Assembly: GCA_006386115.1 (NCBI GenBank)
Contig: VFIW01000013.1
Span: forward strand, 682,001 to 746,000
Direction: 5' to 3'
DNA length: 64,000 bases
DNA from: Globisporangium splendens
Lineage: Eukaryota > Oomycota > Peronosporomycetes > Pythiales > Pythiaceae
Shown here: positions 1 through 10,708 of the stretch, in pieces
Layout: each line of letters starts with the position of its first letter
Numbering within the stretch: the stretch's first letter is position 1
Program-made: the position numbers and the translations under genes
The notes under the pieces: generated by a model
Databases searched by the model: none
What the model was told of the DNA's origin: nothing
Seen by the model: the letters and a program-made list of their open reading frames with translations, nothing else

Positions 1-124
1 TTCTCCCATGTCGTCAGCAAGTTCTCGTGAACGCATGGGTCCGTAAGTAGCTGTGCCACCGAGTGTGAAGATAGTGTTGTCAAGGAACTTGGTCGAGATA
101 CGCTTGTAGAAGGATTTGCTCGTT

Positions 125-247
125 TTTCGTTCATGATGCATGTGCTCCCGAAAAATGCGGTCCCGTTTCGAAGCCTGGGTCAAGGAATCGTTATTCCGTT
201 GCGCAAGAAAGGTGATAAGGAATCTATTGAACTTGAAGTTTAAGATT
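125..247 (+). mobile_element. Possible LINE reverse-transcriptase fragment
   Basis: A short open frame ends in residues resembling the start of a non-LTR reverse transcriptase domain (GIVIPLRKKGD), then hits a stop. The same LRKKGD pattern recurs at about 860 at the start of a longer RT frame. Nothing upstream in the first 124 bases could be assigned. It is probably a decayed LINE piece; the similarity is short, so confidence is low. Confidence 0.3.
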
Positions 248-554
248 TCCCGGGGAAGAGAATTGGCGGGTTCTCAGCTATCATATCCTGCCGTAACACA
301 TGCGTTCTCACACTTGCGTCCGGGGTTTTCGTAATTTTCTAGTTTTTCTGGCATTTGTAGTTTCTTCGTGTGCCGTTTTGTTGGTGGCTTTGTTCGTTGT
401 TGTATACATTTTGGCTGTGCTTCGTCAGGCGCACTTGCACTGGTGATTGTCGCGCTTCGATGCTTCGATCTCGGCTCGAGTCACACGCGCGCACGTGCGT
501 TTGATTGTGACATCGCCTTGGTGAGGCATAGCCGTTTGGCTTTGTCCCGGGAGT

Positions 555-645
555 CTTGTGCTGCTCAGTGTGGTGGCCGCAGACAGCGGGGAGCCTTGTG
601 CTGCGCGGTGTTGTGGCCGCAGACAGCGGGGGTCTTGTGCTGCGT
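555..645. repeat. Short tandem repeat, about 40 bp unit
   Basis: The unit beginning cttgtgctgc and containing ggccgcagacagcggg occurs at about 555 and 595, and a third partial unit starts at about 634, giving periods of 40 and 39 bp. The array sits just upstream of the LINE RT frame and could belong to its 5' region. It makes a GTG-started reading frame through this stretch look longer than the real coding part. Confidence 0.65.
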
Positions 646-829
646 CGCTTGTTAGCGACGTTGCCGGTTCGTTGTACTGCGTGACGGGTGGTCACATACA
701 GCGGGTCAATAGCCGTGCTCATATTGGTCGTGCATTCCATTCCTCACCACCCCAGGGCCTCCAAGAAGGGGGGATTCTCTCCCTGGGATGGGCCGGCCCA
801 AACTGGACCGCTGAGGGTGGAACTGGACC

Positions 830-2306
830 GCTTGTGCTTGACTTGGAAAGTTGGAGAATGTTGCGCAAGAAAGGAGATTCGCCAAATCCCCTCGATTACA
901 GACCAATCACTCTGCTTACGACCACATACAAGTTGTTTGCAAAAGTCCTAGCAACAAGGCTGCAAGACATCCTTCTGTGGATCATCGGTGAAGAACAACA
1001 AGGATTCGTACGCGACCGACTGATGGAGAACGCGATCCTCATCATGCAAGCCGCTTTGGATAAAGCGTACCACAGCAGCACTGAAGGGTTGGACGACGCT
1101 CCGGGAATTGCGATGCTCGACTTCATGAAGGCTTGCGACACATTGGACAGAGACTTTCTGTACCTTGTGCTGAGCAAGTTCGGCTTTGGGCGACAATTTG
1201 TGGATTTAGTACGTCGAATGCACACGGACACTACGGCGCAGTACCTGGTGGACGGTGAACTGTCGAGAGAATGGGAGGTCAAGTCGGGGATTCTTCAAGG
1301 TTGCCCCCTGGCCCCTCTGCTGTTTATCGTTGCTGCGGAGATTCTCGCATTGGCAGTACAACAAGACCCCCATCTGGAAGGAATTCGTGCGACCAGATCT
1401 GGAGCAGAACCCCATCTTATTTCGACCTTCGTCGACGACTCCGCCGTCTTTTTGAAACAAGGGAGACAGCTGCCTCGGCTGATGCAGCTGCTGTCCGAGT
1501 TCGGCCAGCAATCAGGTCTGCACGTGTAACCAACGGAAAGTAGCTACATCTGTCTCAACGCAGCAGTGGTCCAGGAACAAAGATGCGGTATTCCGGTCCT
1601 GAAGCATGGAGAGACGGTGAGGTACCTTGGCATCCAAATAGAAACCGGGAACGTCACACAAGCTAATTGGGAGGATTGCCTGCAAAAGCTCCGAACAAGA
1701 TTGATCATCGCGGCCAAAGTCTCCAACAGTGTGGTGGGGAGAGTGCTTATACTGAATTCGGTCTTGCTGCCGTCGATTCTGTTCACTGCCGGCTACATCA
1801 AGCCCCCAGCGAAGGTCGTGGACCAGCTAGTGAATCTACAAAAGCAATTTTTGTAGAAATCGACACTCGACACAGACGGCACGAGGCACAAGGTGAGTCC
1901 TTCCCTGCTCTACCTGCTGGTCAAGGAAGGAGGCATAGGTCTCTATTCAATACCTCTTGCAATAAAGCGACAAGCGATGCGACGGACAACTCGGTGGCTA
2001 CAGCGAGCGCGAGACAAGTATACAGAAGCTTGGCATGAACAGGTTCATCAGGACAAAAGTCAGAACTGGGGATGCTGCGCGATTTCACCCAAGGAGCGAA
2101 GCCAGCACGCACAGACAAGGCTGTACCAGACGAACAATATCCACAGACTCGGGTGGGAGTATCTCTGTGAAGACCTGGTGGCTGCAGAGGGACGCAATCC
2201 CGCGTGGAAAGACGAACTGAAGCGGCAGATGGAATCCTTGCTACCGACCGTGGACCTCGAGTGGACATCAGACGGACGTGCAGGTGTGTACTTTGGGAGA
2301 AAACCT
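830..2306 (+). mobile_element. Degenerate LINE (family A) reverse transcriptase
   Basis: The plus strand encodes a non-LTR retrotransposon RT in broken frames. It shows the DYRPITLL entry motif, the finger/palm stretch EEQQGFVRDR, motif A (LDFMKACDTLDR, with Cys where Tyr is usual), GILQGCPLAP, and FVDD in place of the usual YADD/FADD catalytic box. Stops interrupt it at about 1528 and 1855; the later frames (1566-1855 and 1893-2315) continue as RT thumb/connection sequence. No endonuclease domain is visible upstream. The element is cut off at about 2306, where an oppositely oriented LINE begins. It is certainly inactive. The RNase H fragment at 4438-5395 may be its displaced 3' end, but that is inference. 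Confidence 0.75.
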
Positions 2307-4437
2307 TTATCTTGATAAGGTGAGGTATATTTAGGTTCACCGTCGTGACCTACAATATCCACTCTCCTACCTGATCTTCATTACGAATTTCATCTAGGAG
2401 TGTAAATGTGTCTATAGCGCAGATTGCAATAGATCACTTCTAACTGCTAAATATTCTTTGACCAGGATGGCATGTTCTCTTGGTCCTATGTGAGGCTGCC
2501 TTGTGTTGTCCAATGACCTTGGGTCTTCCGAACTTCGCATAAGCCAATGCATGACGTCGTTGTCAAGATCCTGGGTGAGATTGTTGAAAGCAGCTCGATG
2601 AGTTAGGAAGTGAACCTGCGTTGAGGTTCTGGTGTCCATGGCTAGGTTGGCGGCTGAGTCCGCCATCTTGTTGAAGGCACGGTAGTGATGGTACCATCCT
2701 CGGATGTAGATGCAATCCGCGAGTCGTCGACTTGTCTGGTATAAACGTGCCAATCGGTGCTGTCGAGGGGACCGATGCATTCGCTGTTGGGAGATAATGA
2801 GTGCACTGTATCCAATCACGTACAACGGTTCGAAGTGACTGCGTTGGGCTTCTCGGAGTCCATGTATGAGACCCCAGTACTCGGCAAAGTTGTTGGTCGT
2901 GTCCTTCCTGCTATATGCCATGCTGGCGACCCAAATTAAACTGGCTGTGTGCGAGTTTTCATGGACACGCACGATAATGGATCCAGTCCCTCCTGGTCCT
3001 GGATTGTCGCGTGATCCACCATCGAAAAACAACAGGTAAACGCCGCGAGTATCACTTGGAGTCAAGGGGATGGCGTCGATTTGGCTGAGAAAGCAGTCGA
3101 CATATGCTTTGAGAACTGCTGCAACCGTGTGACCGTCAGAGTCTCCAGCTTGCGCTTCAGCGAGTCGTGTGATGTTTCGCATTCCTGCCTCTAATCTGGT
3201 CATCATGATCGCCATCTCAGCAGTCGATTTGATTGGATCCGAATCCATGCGTCGCAGATGCGCACACCAAATGGCATGTATGAGCGACGCGCTCATATAT
3301 CGCTACAGCATGTGTGCGGCGGGATAGAGATGATCTTGGAGATGTTCATTGGAGAACTTGTGTCCGATAATGTGTCTCTTGATCGTGGTCCATGCATGCC
3401 TTGGAGTATCTGGTAGATCCAAACTGAAGATCCAGATTGCGGGGTCGTGACCAGGAGTGATTCCGATCTTCGCCCATAGCGCATAAAAGTAGTTCCACAC
3501 CAGTTTGGCTTTCGGACACTCCCAGAATAGATGTTGAAACAGAAGATTGGACAACTTGGGAACATTCGGGATTCGAGCAGGATAGATCAGCTTTCTCATA
3601 GTTCCACATGGAGAGTCGGTTGGCTTTCAGCCGGAGAAGAGTCTGAGCCGTATAAGCAGTAATCCCTGGGATGTTGTGTAATTCGCTCCACTGGATTAAT
3701 TGCAGTCCTGGCCACAGAGACCCTGCTGTATGGGCAGCTTTGTTGGCTGCTGCATCTCGAGTATCTTTGCCAATTTGTGTCCTCGTTGCTGCAACTTGTT
3801 GCCGATAGAAAGATCTGGTCGTATTGTATCGTCCGTTGCCACCCCATAGTTGCACGATTCTTGTGAAACATGGATGTGCATGGAACGACACCTTCTGTCC
3901 GTTCAAGTCTCTTGTTGCCATGACGTCACAGTCCATTGCGGAGTGAACTGTATGCGTAGCTTTGACTAGGGTCGTGTCGACGTGGGTCAGAGTTGCTTCA
4001 CTGATGTGCAGATGCCATTCGTGGTTGTAATGACGTTGTCCGTTGTACAGCCGAAGCACATTTGTTTGCTGTGGTCGATACAGAAGCTGTGGGAAATTGG
4101 ATACCAACGTAGCACATAACCGCTCGAGCGCTCGAATAGACGGCCGGGAGAATCCGGAGATTCCACATGCTGGGATGAAGTTAAGCACTCCTGGTCTTAT
4201 CCACTCCCATCGAAGTATGTCACCCAGTTGTGCTGTTCCAACTGATAATGATGTGTGAGCGAGCTTGTAAGGGGAGCCGTTGGAATCAAGAAGCCACCCA
4301 TCTGCAGTCGAGGTCATGTATGGCAGCCATTCTGCACAGAATGTCCCACGTAGCTTTCGTCCTTCAGCGATGATACCTGGAAGCCTGTCAGTCATTTTAG
4401 AGCTGAGGTCGATCTGGAACACATCGCCGTCCCATTG
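2307..4437 (-). mobile_element. LINE family B, copy 1 (zinc knuckle + RNase H, broken)
   Basis: This is the minus-strand 3' part of a LINE. It starts (left end = element 3' end) with the tail ctttatcttgataaggtgag, shared with copies at 28923 and 31937. Reading leftward it encodes a linker (from 4422), a CxxxxC...HxxxxC zinc knuckle of the zf-RVT type, and a C-terminal RNase H domain (stop at 2412). Two lesions are visible against copy 3: one extra A near 3538 shifts the frame in the zinc knuckle, and an A at 2810 turns the third catalytic Asp of RNase H into Tyr (GYSAL instead of GDSAL). GSRGN is also GSRDN here. It is 5'-truncated and dead, and borders the tandem duplication. Confidence 0.85.
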
Positions 4438-5395
4438 AGTAGGTCAACGATCCTTGCTCCGGAAATTGGAAAAGAGCTTCGGGTTCATTACTCCGGAACA
4501 CTCGACAGCACTACAGAAACTCTGATTTATCGTCACATCAAACATCCCAGTGTTGCTATGGAGAACGAGAGTGGAAATAGTGCATGAACAGCAACACGTC
4601 ACTATCGAAGAAAGTGCCAAGCGTGTGTGGACAGCGTGTGTGATGCAAGTGCGAGCTGTGGCTCATCGGATGAGAACGCTCAAAGGAGAAAAGATCAATG
4701 CAACTTGCCTGAGCCAACTGCTCAGCGTACTGGAGAGACAAGACTTGTCGCACCAACTTGAAGCGTGGGCGACAGCGCGTTTGTATTTCGATGGAGGTGC
4801 ACGCGGCAACCCAGGTCCAGGAGGCAGCGGTTGGGCAATCATCTTCCTGAATGAACGCAGCAATCGATGGGAACTCAAAGCATGCGGCTATGCGTACATG
4901 GGACCAGAAGTCACGAACAATTGGTGCGAATACAGCGCGCTGAAAGATGGTCTGGCATACAGTGCACACTACCTGCAGCACTATGAAGTCAAGTTGGAAG
5001 TCTTCGGAGACAGCCAAATGATTATCGCAGCCCAGAACGGGTTCTCCTCAATACGCCAGACCGAGTTGCAGCCACTAGCAGTTCGGGTAAATCAAATCAT
5101 CGCCAACTTTGCGTGGATCTCCTGGAATCACACAATACGAGAACAAAACAAAATGGCCGATCTTCTCGCCAACATGGCAATGAACTCCAAGAGTGCGAAG
5201 ATACTCACCGACGAATCGCGGGGAAACGATCAAGTTCTTCTGTCCCAAGTCGCAGCTCTACTCGACAATGATATCGGTGCCACGCCGTCAAAACTTAGAA
5301 ACACCTCCCTCTCGGCAGTGTTAATGAGACTCCGGAATTCTTCAACTGTATGTAGATCATAAGTTATGTAGAATTCCCTTCTCTTACACCAAAGC
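4438..5395 (+). mobile_element. LINE family A 3' part with intact RNase H domain
   Basis: A plus-strand frame (4550-5362, 270 aa) encodes an RNase H type I domain with all four acidic residues in context: DGGARGNPGPGG, NNWCEYSAL, FGDSQMII and NKMADLL. Upstream is a Trp/Arg-rich linker typical of LINE ORF2 after the zinc knuckle. It lies head-to-head with LINE B copy 1. The element tail runs to about 5395. A near copy occurs at 17395-18352 and inverted fragments at 13800-14400 and 26757-27357. Confidence 0.8.
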
Positions 5396-5934
5396 AACTT
5401 CGACTCGAGGTGATAGTGCGCCGAAGGCGTCAACGACCAATGCTCCGCCGCATGTGGGTCTTCCGTCGACGCACATAGAACAGAGGCTTTCCCTCATTTC
5501 TTCAAGTGCATTCACTGCCACAATCTGCGCTGCTGCATGGCGGTTAACGCATCAAGTAGAGCGCCCAATCACGTCGCATGGTGAAATTTGTGGTGCCACG
5601 TCAGACTTGAGCGCTGGATTGGCTAATCATCCCCCCTAACACTACTTTTGCAACGTGTATCATTTATAAGAGGTATTTATTAACTTAATTAACGCCTATA
5701 TTGAAGTATCTATACGCATAATTTAAGACATTCTACCAGAACAGAGAGAGTTGAAGTGGTTCCGTCATCGTTCTGTCATCCAAGGCATCACGACCTGACA
5801 CTACGACGGCCAAAACTCAAAGGAGTGCTTTGGTTACCCTATGCTATTGGTGCTCGCACAGCACTACCAGCAACACCGACACTCGCCCGACCTGGTGCCC
5901 GCAACCGATTTGGGCTGGGATCCCATTCTCCATT
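5396..5934. other. Intergenic, upstream of quinone reductase A
   Basis: No gene is seen. The stretch is AT-rich around 5640-5720, then passes into the promoter of the quinone reductase gene. Any open frame through here is on the 5' side of the mapped initiator and is treated as noncoding. Confidence 0.6.
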
Positions 5935-5951
5935 CTCATTCTTCAATTTGC
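5935..5951 (+). promoter_or_regulatory. Oomycete Inr + FPR core promoter
   Basis: The sequence ctcattcttcaatttgc fits the oomycete core promoter, an initiator (TCATTY-type) followed directly by the flanking promoter region (CAATTTGC-type). It places transcription start near 5937 and gives a 5' UTR of about 65 nt before the ATG at 6004. Confidence 0.75.
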
Positions 5952-6003
5952 TCTCTGTCGCAAACAACCCAAGCCAGCACCCACTCGCCACTCACAAGCC
6001 AAG

Positions 6004-6606
6004 ATGACCAAGATCGCCATCGTCTACTACTCCACCTACGGTCACATCCCACAGCTCGCCGAAAAGGTCAAGGAAGGCGTCGAATCCGTCGAAGGCGTCA
6101 CCGCCACCATCTACCAAGTCCAAGAGACTCTCCCGGAAGACGTGCTCGCCAAGCTGTACGCCGCGCCAAAGAAGGACTACCCGATCGCCACCCCTGACGT
6201 GCTCAAGGAGGCCGATGGCATCCTCTTTGGTTTCCCAACGCGCTTCGGTACGCTGCCAGCGCAGGTCAAGGCTCTTTTCGACTCGACTGGCGGTCTCTGG
6301 CAAACTGGTGCGCTTGTGGGCAAGCCAGCAGGTATCTTCTTCTCGACGGGCACCCAGGGCGGTGGCCAGGAGACCACTGCGTTCACTACGTTGACGTTCC
6401 TTACGCACCAAGGCTTGACGTTTGTGCCATTGGGCTACCGCTCGCCATTGCTGTTCAACTTTGAGGAGATCCACGGTGGTTCGCCATGGGGTGCGGGCAC
6501 CTACGCCGGTCCAGACGGTTCGCGTCAGCCATCGAAGTTGGAGTTGGACGTGGCCAAGGTGCAGGGCGAGTCGTTTGCGCAGGTCGCCAAGAAGCTGTCT
6601 GCTTAA
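6004..6606 (+). CDS. NAD(P)H:quinone oxidoreductase, WrbA/flavodoxin-like (type A, copy 1)
   Basis: The gene encodes 200 residues, the usual length for WrbA-type FMN-dependent quinone reductases, which pass two electrons from NAD(P)H to quinones and so avoid semiquinone radicals. It starts MTKIAIVYYSTYGH, where the SxYGH loop binds the FMN phosphate. Family motifs FGFPTRFG, the GGQETT loop and the C-terminal IHGGSPWGAG are all present. There is no signal peptide, so it is probably cytosolic. The ATG is set by the conserved MTKI start and the initiator 65 nt upstream; frames opening earlier lie mostly before the transcription start. It is intronless. Its CDS is identical in unit 2 and clearly diverged from the type-B genes. 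In a plant pathogen a role against host phenolics or oxidative stress is plausible but inferred. Confidence 0.93.
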   Translation: MTKIAIVYYSTYGHIPQLAEKVKEGVESVEGVTATIYQVQETLPEDVLAKLYAAPKKDYPIATPDVLKEADGILFGFPTRFGTLPAQVKALFDSTGGLWQTGALVGKPAGIFFSTGTQGGGQETTAFTTLTFLTHQGLTFVPLGYRSPLLFNFEEIHGGSPWGAGTYAGPDGSRQPSKLELDVAKVQGESFAQVAKKLSA

Positions 6607-7378
6607 ATGAATCTCATTCATGTTACTGCTGGAGCAAGGAACATCGTTGTCGTTGCGAAGATACGAAGCGTTTTCCAGCGACAATTGTAAACAGACACGC
6701 GCATTGAGCTAACATCAAGTCACTGCAGCGTTATGACATTAATACATCACCTCTTTCTATGTACGTCGCGATCGCTCTGTTGCGTTTAGTGCTGAGATTG
6801 GTACACACAGGCGTATCTTTAGCGCAATGACGGAGTTGAGCTATGAGTAAGCAATTGAGATTGGCTCACGTTCGCCTTCATCTGCATCCTCAAGCGAGAC
6901 TGCAATATCGCAGGGTGCCAAACATCCTGATGCCATTTGCACACTCTCGCTGCGTGGTGATGCATAGCGTTTTTTAGTGCATGTGGATTACATGCATCAA
7001 TCTGGTATTATAGTAGCTGAGCGCTGGAGAGAGACCAAAATAATGATAGTTGACGTTGCATGGCCAGGTGCAAAAGCTCCCAATCCTTACAGCCTCGAAA
7101 GCATTATGCATGTGAGCGTTCAATAGCATCAGCATTGCTCTCATTACCCATGCATCTGTTGAGTCGAGTTTCCTCTTAAAACGGCCGGTTTTGGTGGCCG
7201 ATTCGTCAATCATGCCCTTGGGTCTGACGCAAATTCACTTTGCAACGCGGTTGGGCACTTCAGCTACTCGATCAAGTAGCTGATACTTGTCCTTTATCTG
7301 GCACAGTGACGTCGTCTTCAGAACGTGGTGGCGAATCTTACCTGCAGGGTATCTCTTTCACCACTTCGATCCCGACCC
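6607..7378. other. Intergenic, no gene recognised
   Basis: The 3' flank of quinone reductase A and unassigned sequence. Short frames here show no family features. The last part leads into a LINE B fragment at about 7379. Confidence 0.5.
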
Positions 7379-7677
7379 ACCACGAATGGCATCTGCACAC
7401 CAGTGAAGCAACTCTGACCCACGTCGACACACTATGGGGTGGCAACGGACGATACAATACCACCAGATCTTTCTATCGGCAACAAGTTGCAGCAACGAGG
7501 ACACAAATTGGCAAAGATACTCGAGATGCAGCAGTCAACAAAGCTGTCCATACAGCAGGATCTCTGTGGCCAGGACTACAATTAATCCAATGGAGCGAAT
7601 TACACAACATCCCAGGGATTACTGCTTATACAACCCAGACTCTTCTCCGGCTGCAATACCCACCGGAAGTCACCATG
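7379..7677 (+). mobile_element. LINE family B internal fragment
   Basis: About 300 bp match the inner part of LINE B in plus orientation, from the segment reading HEWHLHTSEATLTH to the segment just before the zinc knuckle. Relative to copy 1 an internal stretch of about 120 bp is missing, joined at actatggggtgg. The right end abuts the truncated host gene on the minus strand. Frames running through both are chimeric and not real genes. Confidence 0.8.
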
Positions 7678-8544
7678 ACTACCACTGGTCAGCATCGCAT
7701 AGAGCACAGATTTCGAGACGCTGCCCTCGTTGGACTCGGCCAGCGTCTGGAATGCGCCATGCCACTTGTGGATTCGCTCGACATCCTGCGCGTCCATGGC
7801 GCCAAGCAGTTCGCCGCTGCAGTAGTCGTCTTGCTCCGGAAACTGCGCTTGCCGAGGCACGAGATAGAAGCCAATCAAGTGGCTTGCGGGGTCTGCGACG
7901 TCTTCCTCCCCCTCTCTAGTGGCTGTGCCAGTATCAGGAAAATGCCACAAAAGAGGCAGAAAGCAGCGACAGCCATCACTGTAGTAGCTGCTCACATGAC
8001 TGTAAATGGACATGTAGTTCTGGGTCACCACGGTCTTGAGGAATTCTTTAAATCCGCGCGCGGACTGTGGCCGCTTCGAAGCGGCACAATCGGCTTCATA
8101 CTTCTCGCAGAACGACTGCGGAATCGAGAAAATGTGGATCCACCCAACGGAAAAGCCGTTCGCCAACTGGATCATGCTGTCCTGATTCAGCAAATTCTCG
8201 TCGGCCATCTGACAAATCAGTCGCGTCGCCGCGAGCCGCAGCGTCTTGTCCGTTGCCTGGATGTCTTCAAAAACAGTGTGCAGTAGTCGATGGGTTTGAT
8301 CGCCTGCCTGCTTCTCGCGCAGTAACACCCCCACGTCGTTCTGTGCGTCCTTGGACTCGCAGTACCTGGATGACAGAAGCGTATACGCCTCGAGCTTCTC
8401 GCGGATCTCTTGACTTTCCAGGAGCACGCGCGCCTGCTGCGGCCACACAGAGGTCACTGCAGATGGCACGCAAGGATGGCTGGAGGCGAGAGAGTGCTGA
8501 GGAGTGTCAGCCGCAGCGTGTGTGTCACCAATGCATTCGTCCAT
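7678..8544 (-). pseudogene. Host gene truncated by LINE fragment (unknown function, copy 1)
   Basis: A minus-strand frame starts at an ATG at 8544 (MDECIGDTHAAADTP) and codes about 289 residues of protein-like sequence before meeting the LINE B fragment. The last 20-odd codons of the open frame are antisense LINE and not original. I do not recognise the family. The body has a soluble, helix-rich N-terminal half, an aromatic segment (CFLPLLWHFPD) and a FYLVPRQAQF strand, with no signal peptide or membrane segment. A tatttata box lies about 80 bp upstream. The 3' part of the gene is missing, so a truncated protein or pseudogene is likely. It is identical in unit 2. Confidence 0.6.
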
Positions 8545-9124
8545 TTGCGCAATAAGGCGCTGCGATGACCAGTGGACCTCGGGAAACTAGGTGCACGCCA
8601 CGTACACGCCTGCTGCGCGAGTATTTATAGCCGTCTATTGGCAACTAGGGCGATGATGAACAGCACACACGCCTCCTCCACACATGCACACAGCCGCTGA
8701 GCCCTACTGACGACGACTGCGGCGCATCCGCTGGCTTCTACGGACACATGCAGCTCCAACCGCAAGTCGTGGCGTCCAAGGTGTCATCATCATTTCGGAC
8801 CCGATGTTTGTCATCTTGCGCTCAAAGTCAAAGGAAATATATGATATTTGTTGCTTTGACTTATCCAAAACGGATACTGAGTGCGTTATAAACTGATTGA
8901 AACATTCATCCAAATAGAGAGCTGCGCGGTCATGATGACGTCATAGGTTTTTTTTCTGTGGCAGCAAATGGCTACATCCACATGCGACATGCTCAGCAAC
9001 CAATTACATCCACGCATTCCATCGCGTCACGACCGTCCATGTAAACCACCCTGTCTCTTGGTTCACACTGATGACGCTCAACGACAGTTCAGAAAACGTC
9101 CATCGTAAAGTGTCCACTACTAAG
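8545..9124. other. Intergenic between truncated gene and type-B reductase
   Basis: This holds the divergent upstream regions of the truncated gene and the type-B reductase. A TATA-like tatttata occurs near 8620, and a perfect TGACGTCA palindrome (CRE/bZIP-type) with a T-run lies near 8935. No gene is seen. Confidence 0.5.
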
Positions 9125-10100
9125 TACGCGAAAGTCCATCGGTGGACGGTCTCCGCACCTGAATGAGCCAAGCAGGAATTCCACTGATGCTGTCACGCAT
9201 GAGCAACACCGATTTGAACACCACGGTAACACTGCCGTTGCCACACCACTGCGCGCATGTCTTCACCTTACCAGAACTCCAGAGCAGTACCCACTTCCCA
9301 ACTTGCCTACTTCTGAAAAGCAGCCCAAGCAACCAACCAAAGCCAACATGACCAAGATCGCCATCGTCTACTACTCCACATACGGCCACGTCGTCCAGCT
9401 GGCCGATGCCATTAAGGAGGGCATCGAGTCCGTCGAAGGCGTCACTGCTGAGCTCTACCAGGTCGCAGAAACCTTGCCGGAAAAGGTGCTCGCCAAGATG
9501 CACGCTCCCCCAAAGAAGGACCACCCGATTGCCACTCCTGGCGTGCTCAAGGAGGCTGATGGTATCCTCTTCGGCCTCCCAACGCGCTTCGGTTCGTTCC
9601 CAGCGCAAATCAAGGCGTTCTTCGACTCGACGGGCAGCCTCTGGCAGGCTGGTGCTCTCATTGGCAAGCCAGCGGGTGTCTTCTTCACCACGGGTGTCCA
9701 AGGAGGCGGTCAAGAAACGACTGCGTACACCGCACTGACCTTCCTGTCTCAACACGGCATGACGTATGTGCCATTGGGCTACCGCTCGCCATTGATGTTC
9801 AGCAACGACGAGATCCACGGTGGTTCGCCATGGGGTGCGGGTGCTATTGCTGGTGCGGATGGCTCTCGCCAAGCATCCAAGTTGGAACTGGACGTGGCCA
9901 GGGTGCAGGGCGAGTCGTTTGCGCAGGTCGCCAAGAAGTTGTCTGCGTAAGCGATACCAGCAATTCTGTGTCTTTGAGGCGATCCTCACGAATGGCCACT
10001 CGAGATCGAAAGCACCAGCACACGCCTACATTTTTGCATGAACATGAAATAAAACCTGTTTCCATACCTTTTTGACCCGTGGTTATGTGATGAGTGTTTC
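9125..10100. repeat. Inner direct duplication, copy 1 (type-B reductase)
   Basis: The segment recurs at 12134-13109 with an offset of 3009 bp and no differences noticed apart from one or two bases at the edges. It covers about 220 bp upstream, the whole reductase gene and about 150 bp of 3' flank, and so includes 5' and 3' control sequences. Confidence 0.9.
9348..9950 (+). CDS. NAD(P)H:quinone oxidoreductase, WrbA-like (type B, copy 1)
   Basis: The gene encodes 200 residues of the flavodoxin-fold quinone reductase family, paralogous to the type-A gene. It has MTKIAIVYYSTYGH, FGLPTRFG, GGQETT and IHGGSPWGAG. Differences from type A cluster in the first helices (VVQLADAIKEGIE) and the TGSLWQAG segment. 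The start is the ATG that aligns with type A; an in-frame non-ATG extension upstream is rejected. A polyadenylation-like aataaa occurs near 10048. The convergent dehydrogenase gene follows. It is intronless and probably cytosolic. Confidence 0.93.
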   Translation: MTKIAIVYYSTYGHVVQLADAIKEGIESVEGVTAELYQVAETLPEKVLAKMHAPPKKDHPIATPGVLKEADGILFGLPTRFGSFPAQIKAFFDSTGSLWQAGALIGKPAGVFFTTGVQGGGQETTAYTALTFLSQHGMTYVPLGYRSPLMFSNDEIHGGSPWGAGAIAGADGSRQASKLELDVARVQGESFAQVAKKLSA

Positions 10101-10708
10101 GTGCGGTACAATGCATGGGGTGGTGGCGGCGTCTTGTGTCGAATACAAGGCGCACATAAATTTCGAGACTACATGCTGTGTACAGCTTTAAGCCAACCGC
10201 AAGCACAGTATGCCTTCTACCTGGTTTAAATTGTACTTTAATATCACTGCCACTGATTGCGCACGTTTGCTCTAATCAAATTACATGCTGCAGCAATCAA
10301 ACTCACAGTTCAAATCCACGCATCGGTTCGTTGGTGGCTTAAGGGAGCGTCAGCTCCTAAATCTTGTGTGAACACGTCGCGAAAAACTGGTCGAAAAGGT
10401 CGGCATTTCGACCAGCAGAGATGAATCTCTGACCATAGTTTACAAACAGAGGTTAATATGCTCTAAACCGGTTGCTTCCGCTGGGCGAAATCACAAAGGG
10501 TTCTATAGCAGCACTTTAGGATAGCTGCCCTCATTTCAAATTACCAGCGCTTCTTTTAGTTTAGTTTAGCAAACGAAATGGTGGGAAAAAGTGCTGCGAT
10601 CGTCCCAAGCAAAGCAATGAGTTTTGCGTACATTATTGCTAACAAGAGCGTGTGGATACAGTGTACTACTGGGCTACTTCTCGTTGAGCGAAGCACTACT
10701 TTTTACCA
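10101..10708. other. Intergenic between convergent reductase and dehydrogenase genes
   Basis: No gene is seen in about 600 bp. A short inverted pair, ctggtcgaaaaggtcggcatttcgaccag, lies near 10387-10415. Nothing else could be assigned. Confidence 0.5.

Noticed and set aside
558..830. Upstream part of the long frame at 558-1529
   Set aside because: Opens at GTG inside a 40-bp tandem repeat; RT similarity begins only near 830-860.
7240..8286. 348-codon plus-strand frame
   Set aside because: It joins intergenic sequence, a LINE fragment and the antisense of the truncated minus-strand gene, so it is chimeric.
9120..9989. 289-codon minus-strand open frame antisense to the type-B reductase (and equivalents at 12072, 22077 and 25029)
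   Set aside because: Mirror of a strongly coding plus-strand gene; Arg/Leu/Glu-rich shadow composition and no motif. The similar antisense frame over type A (5992-6684) is rejected for the same reason.
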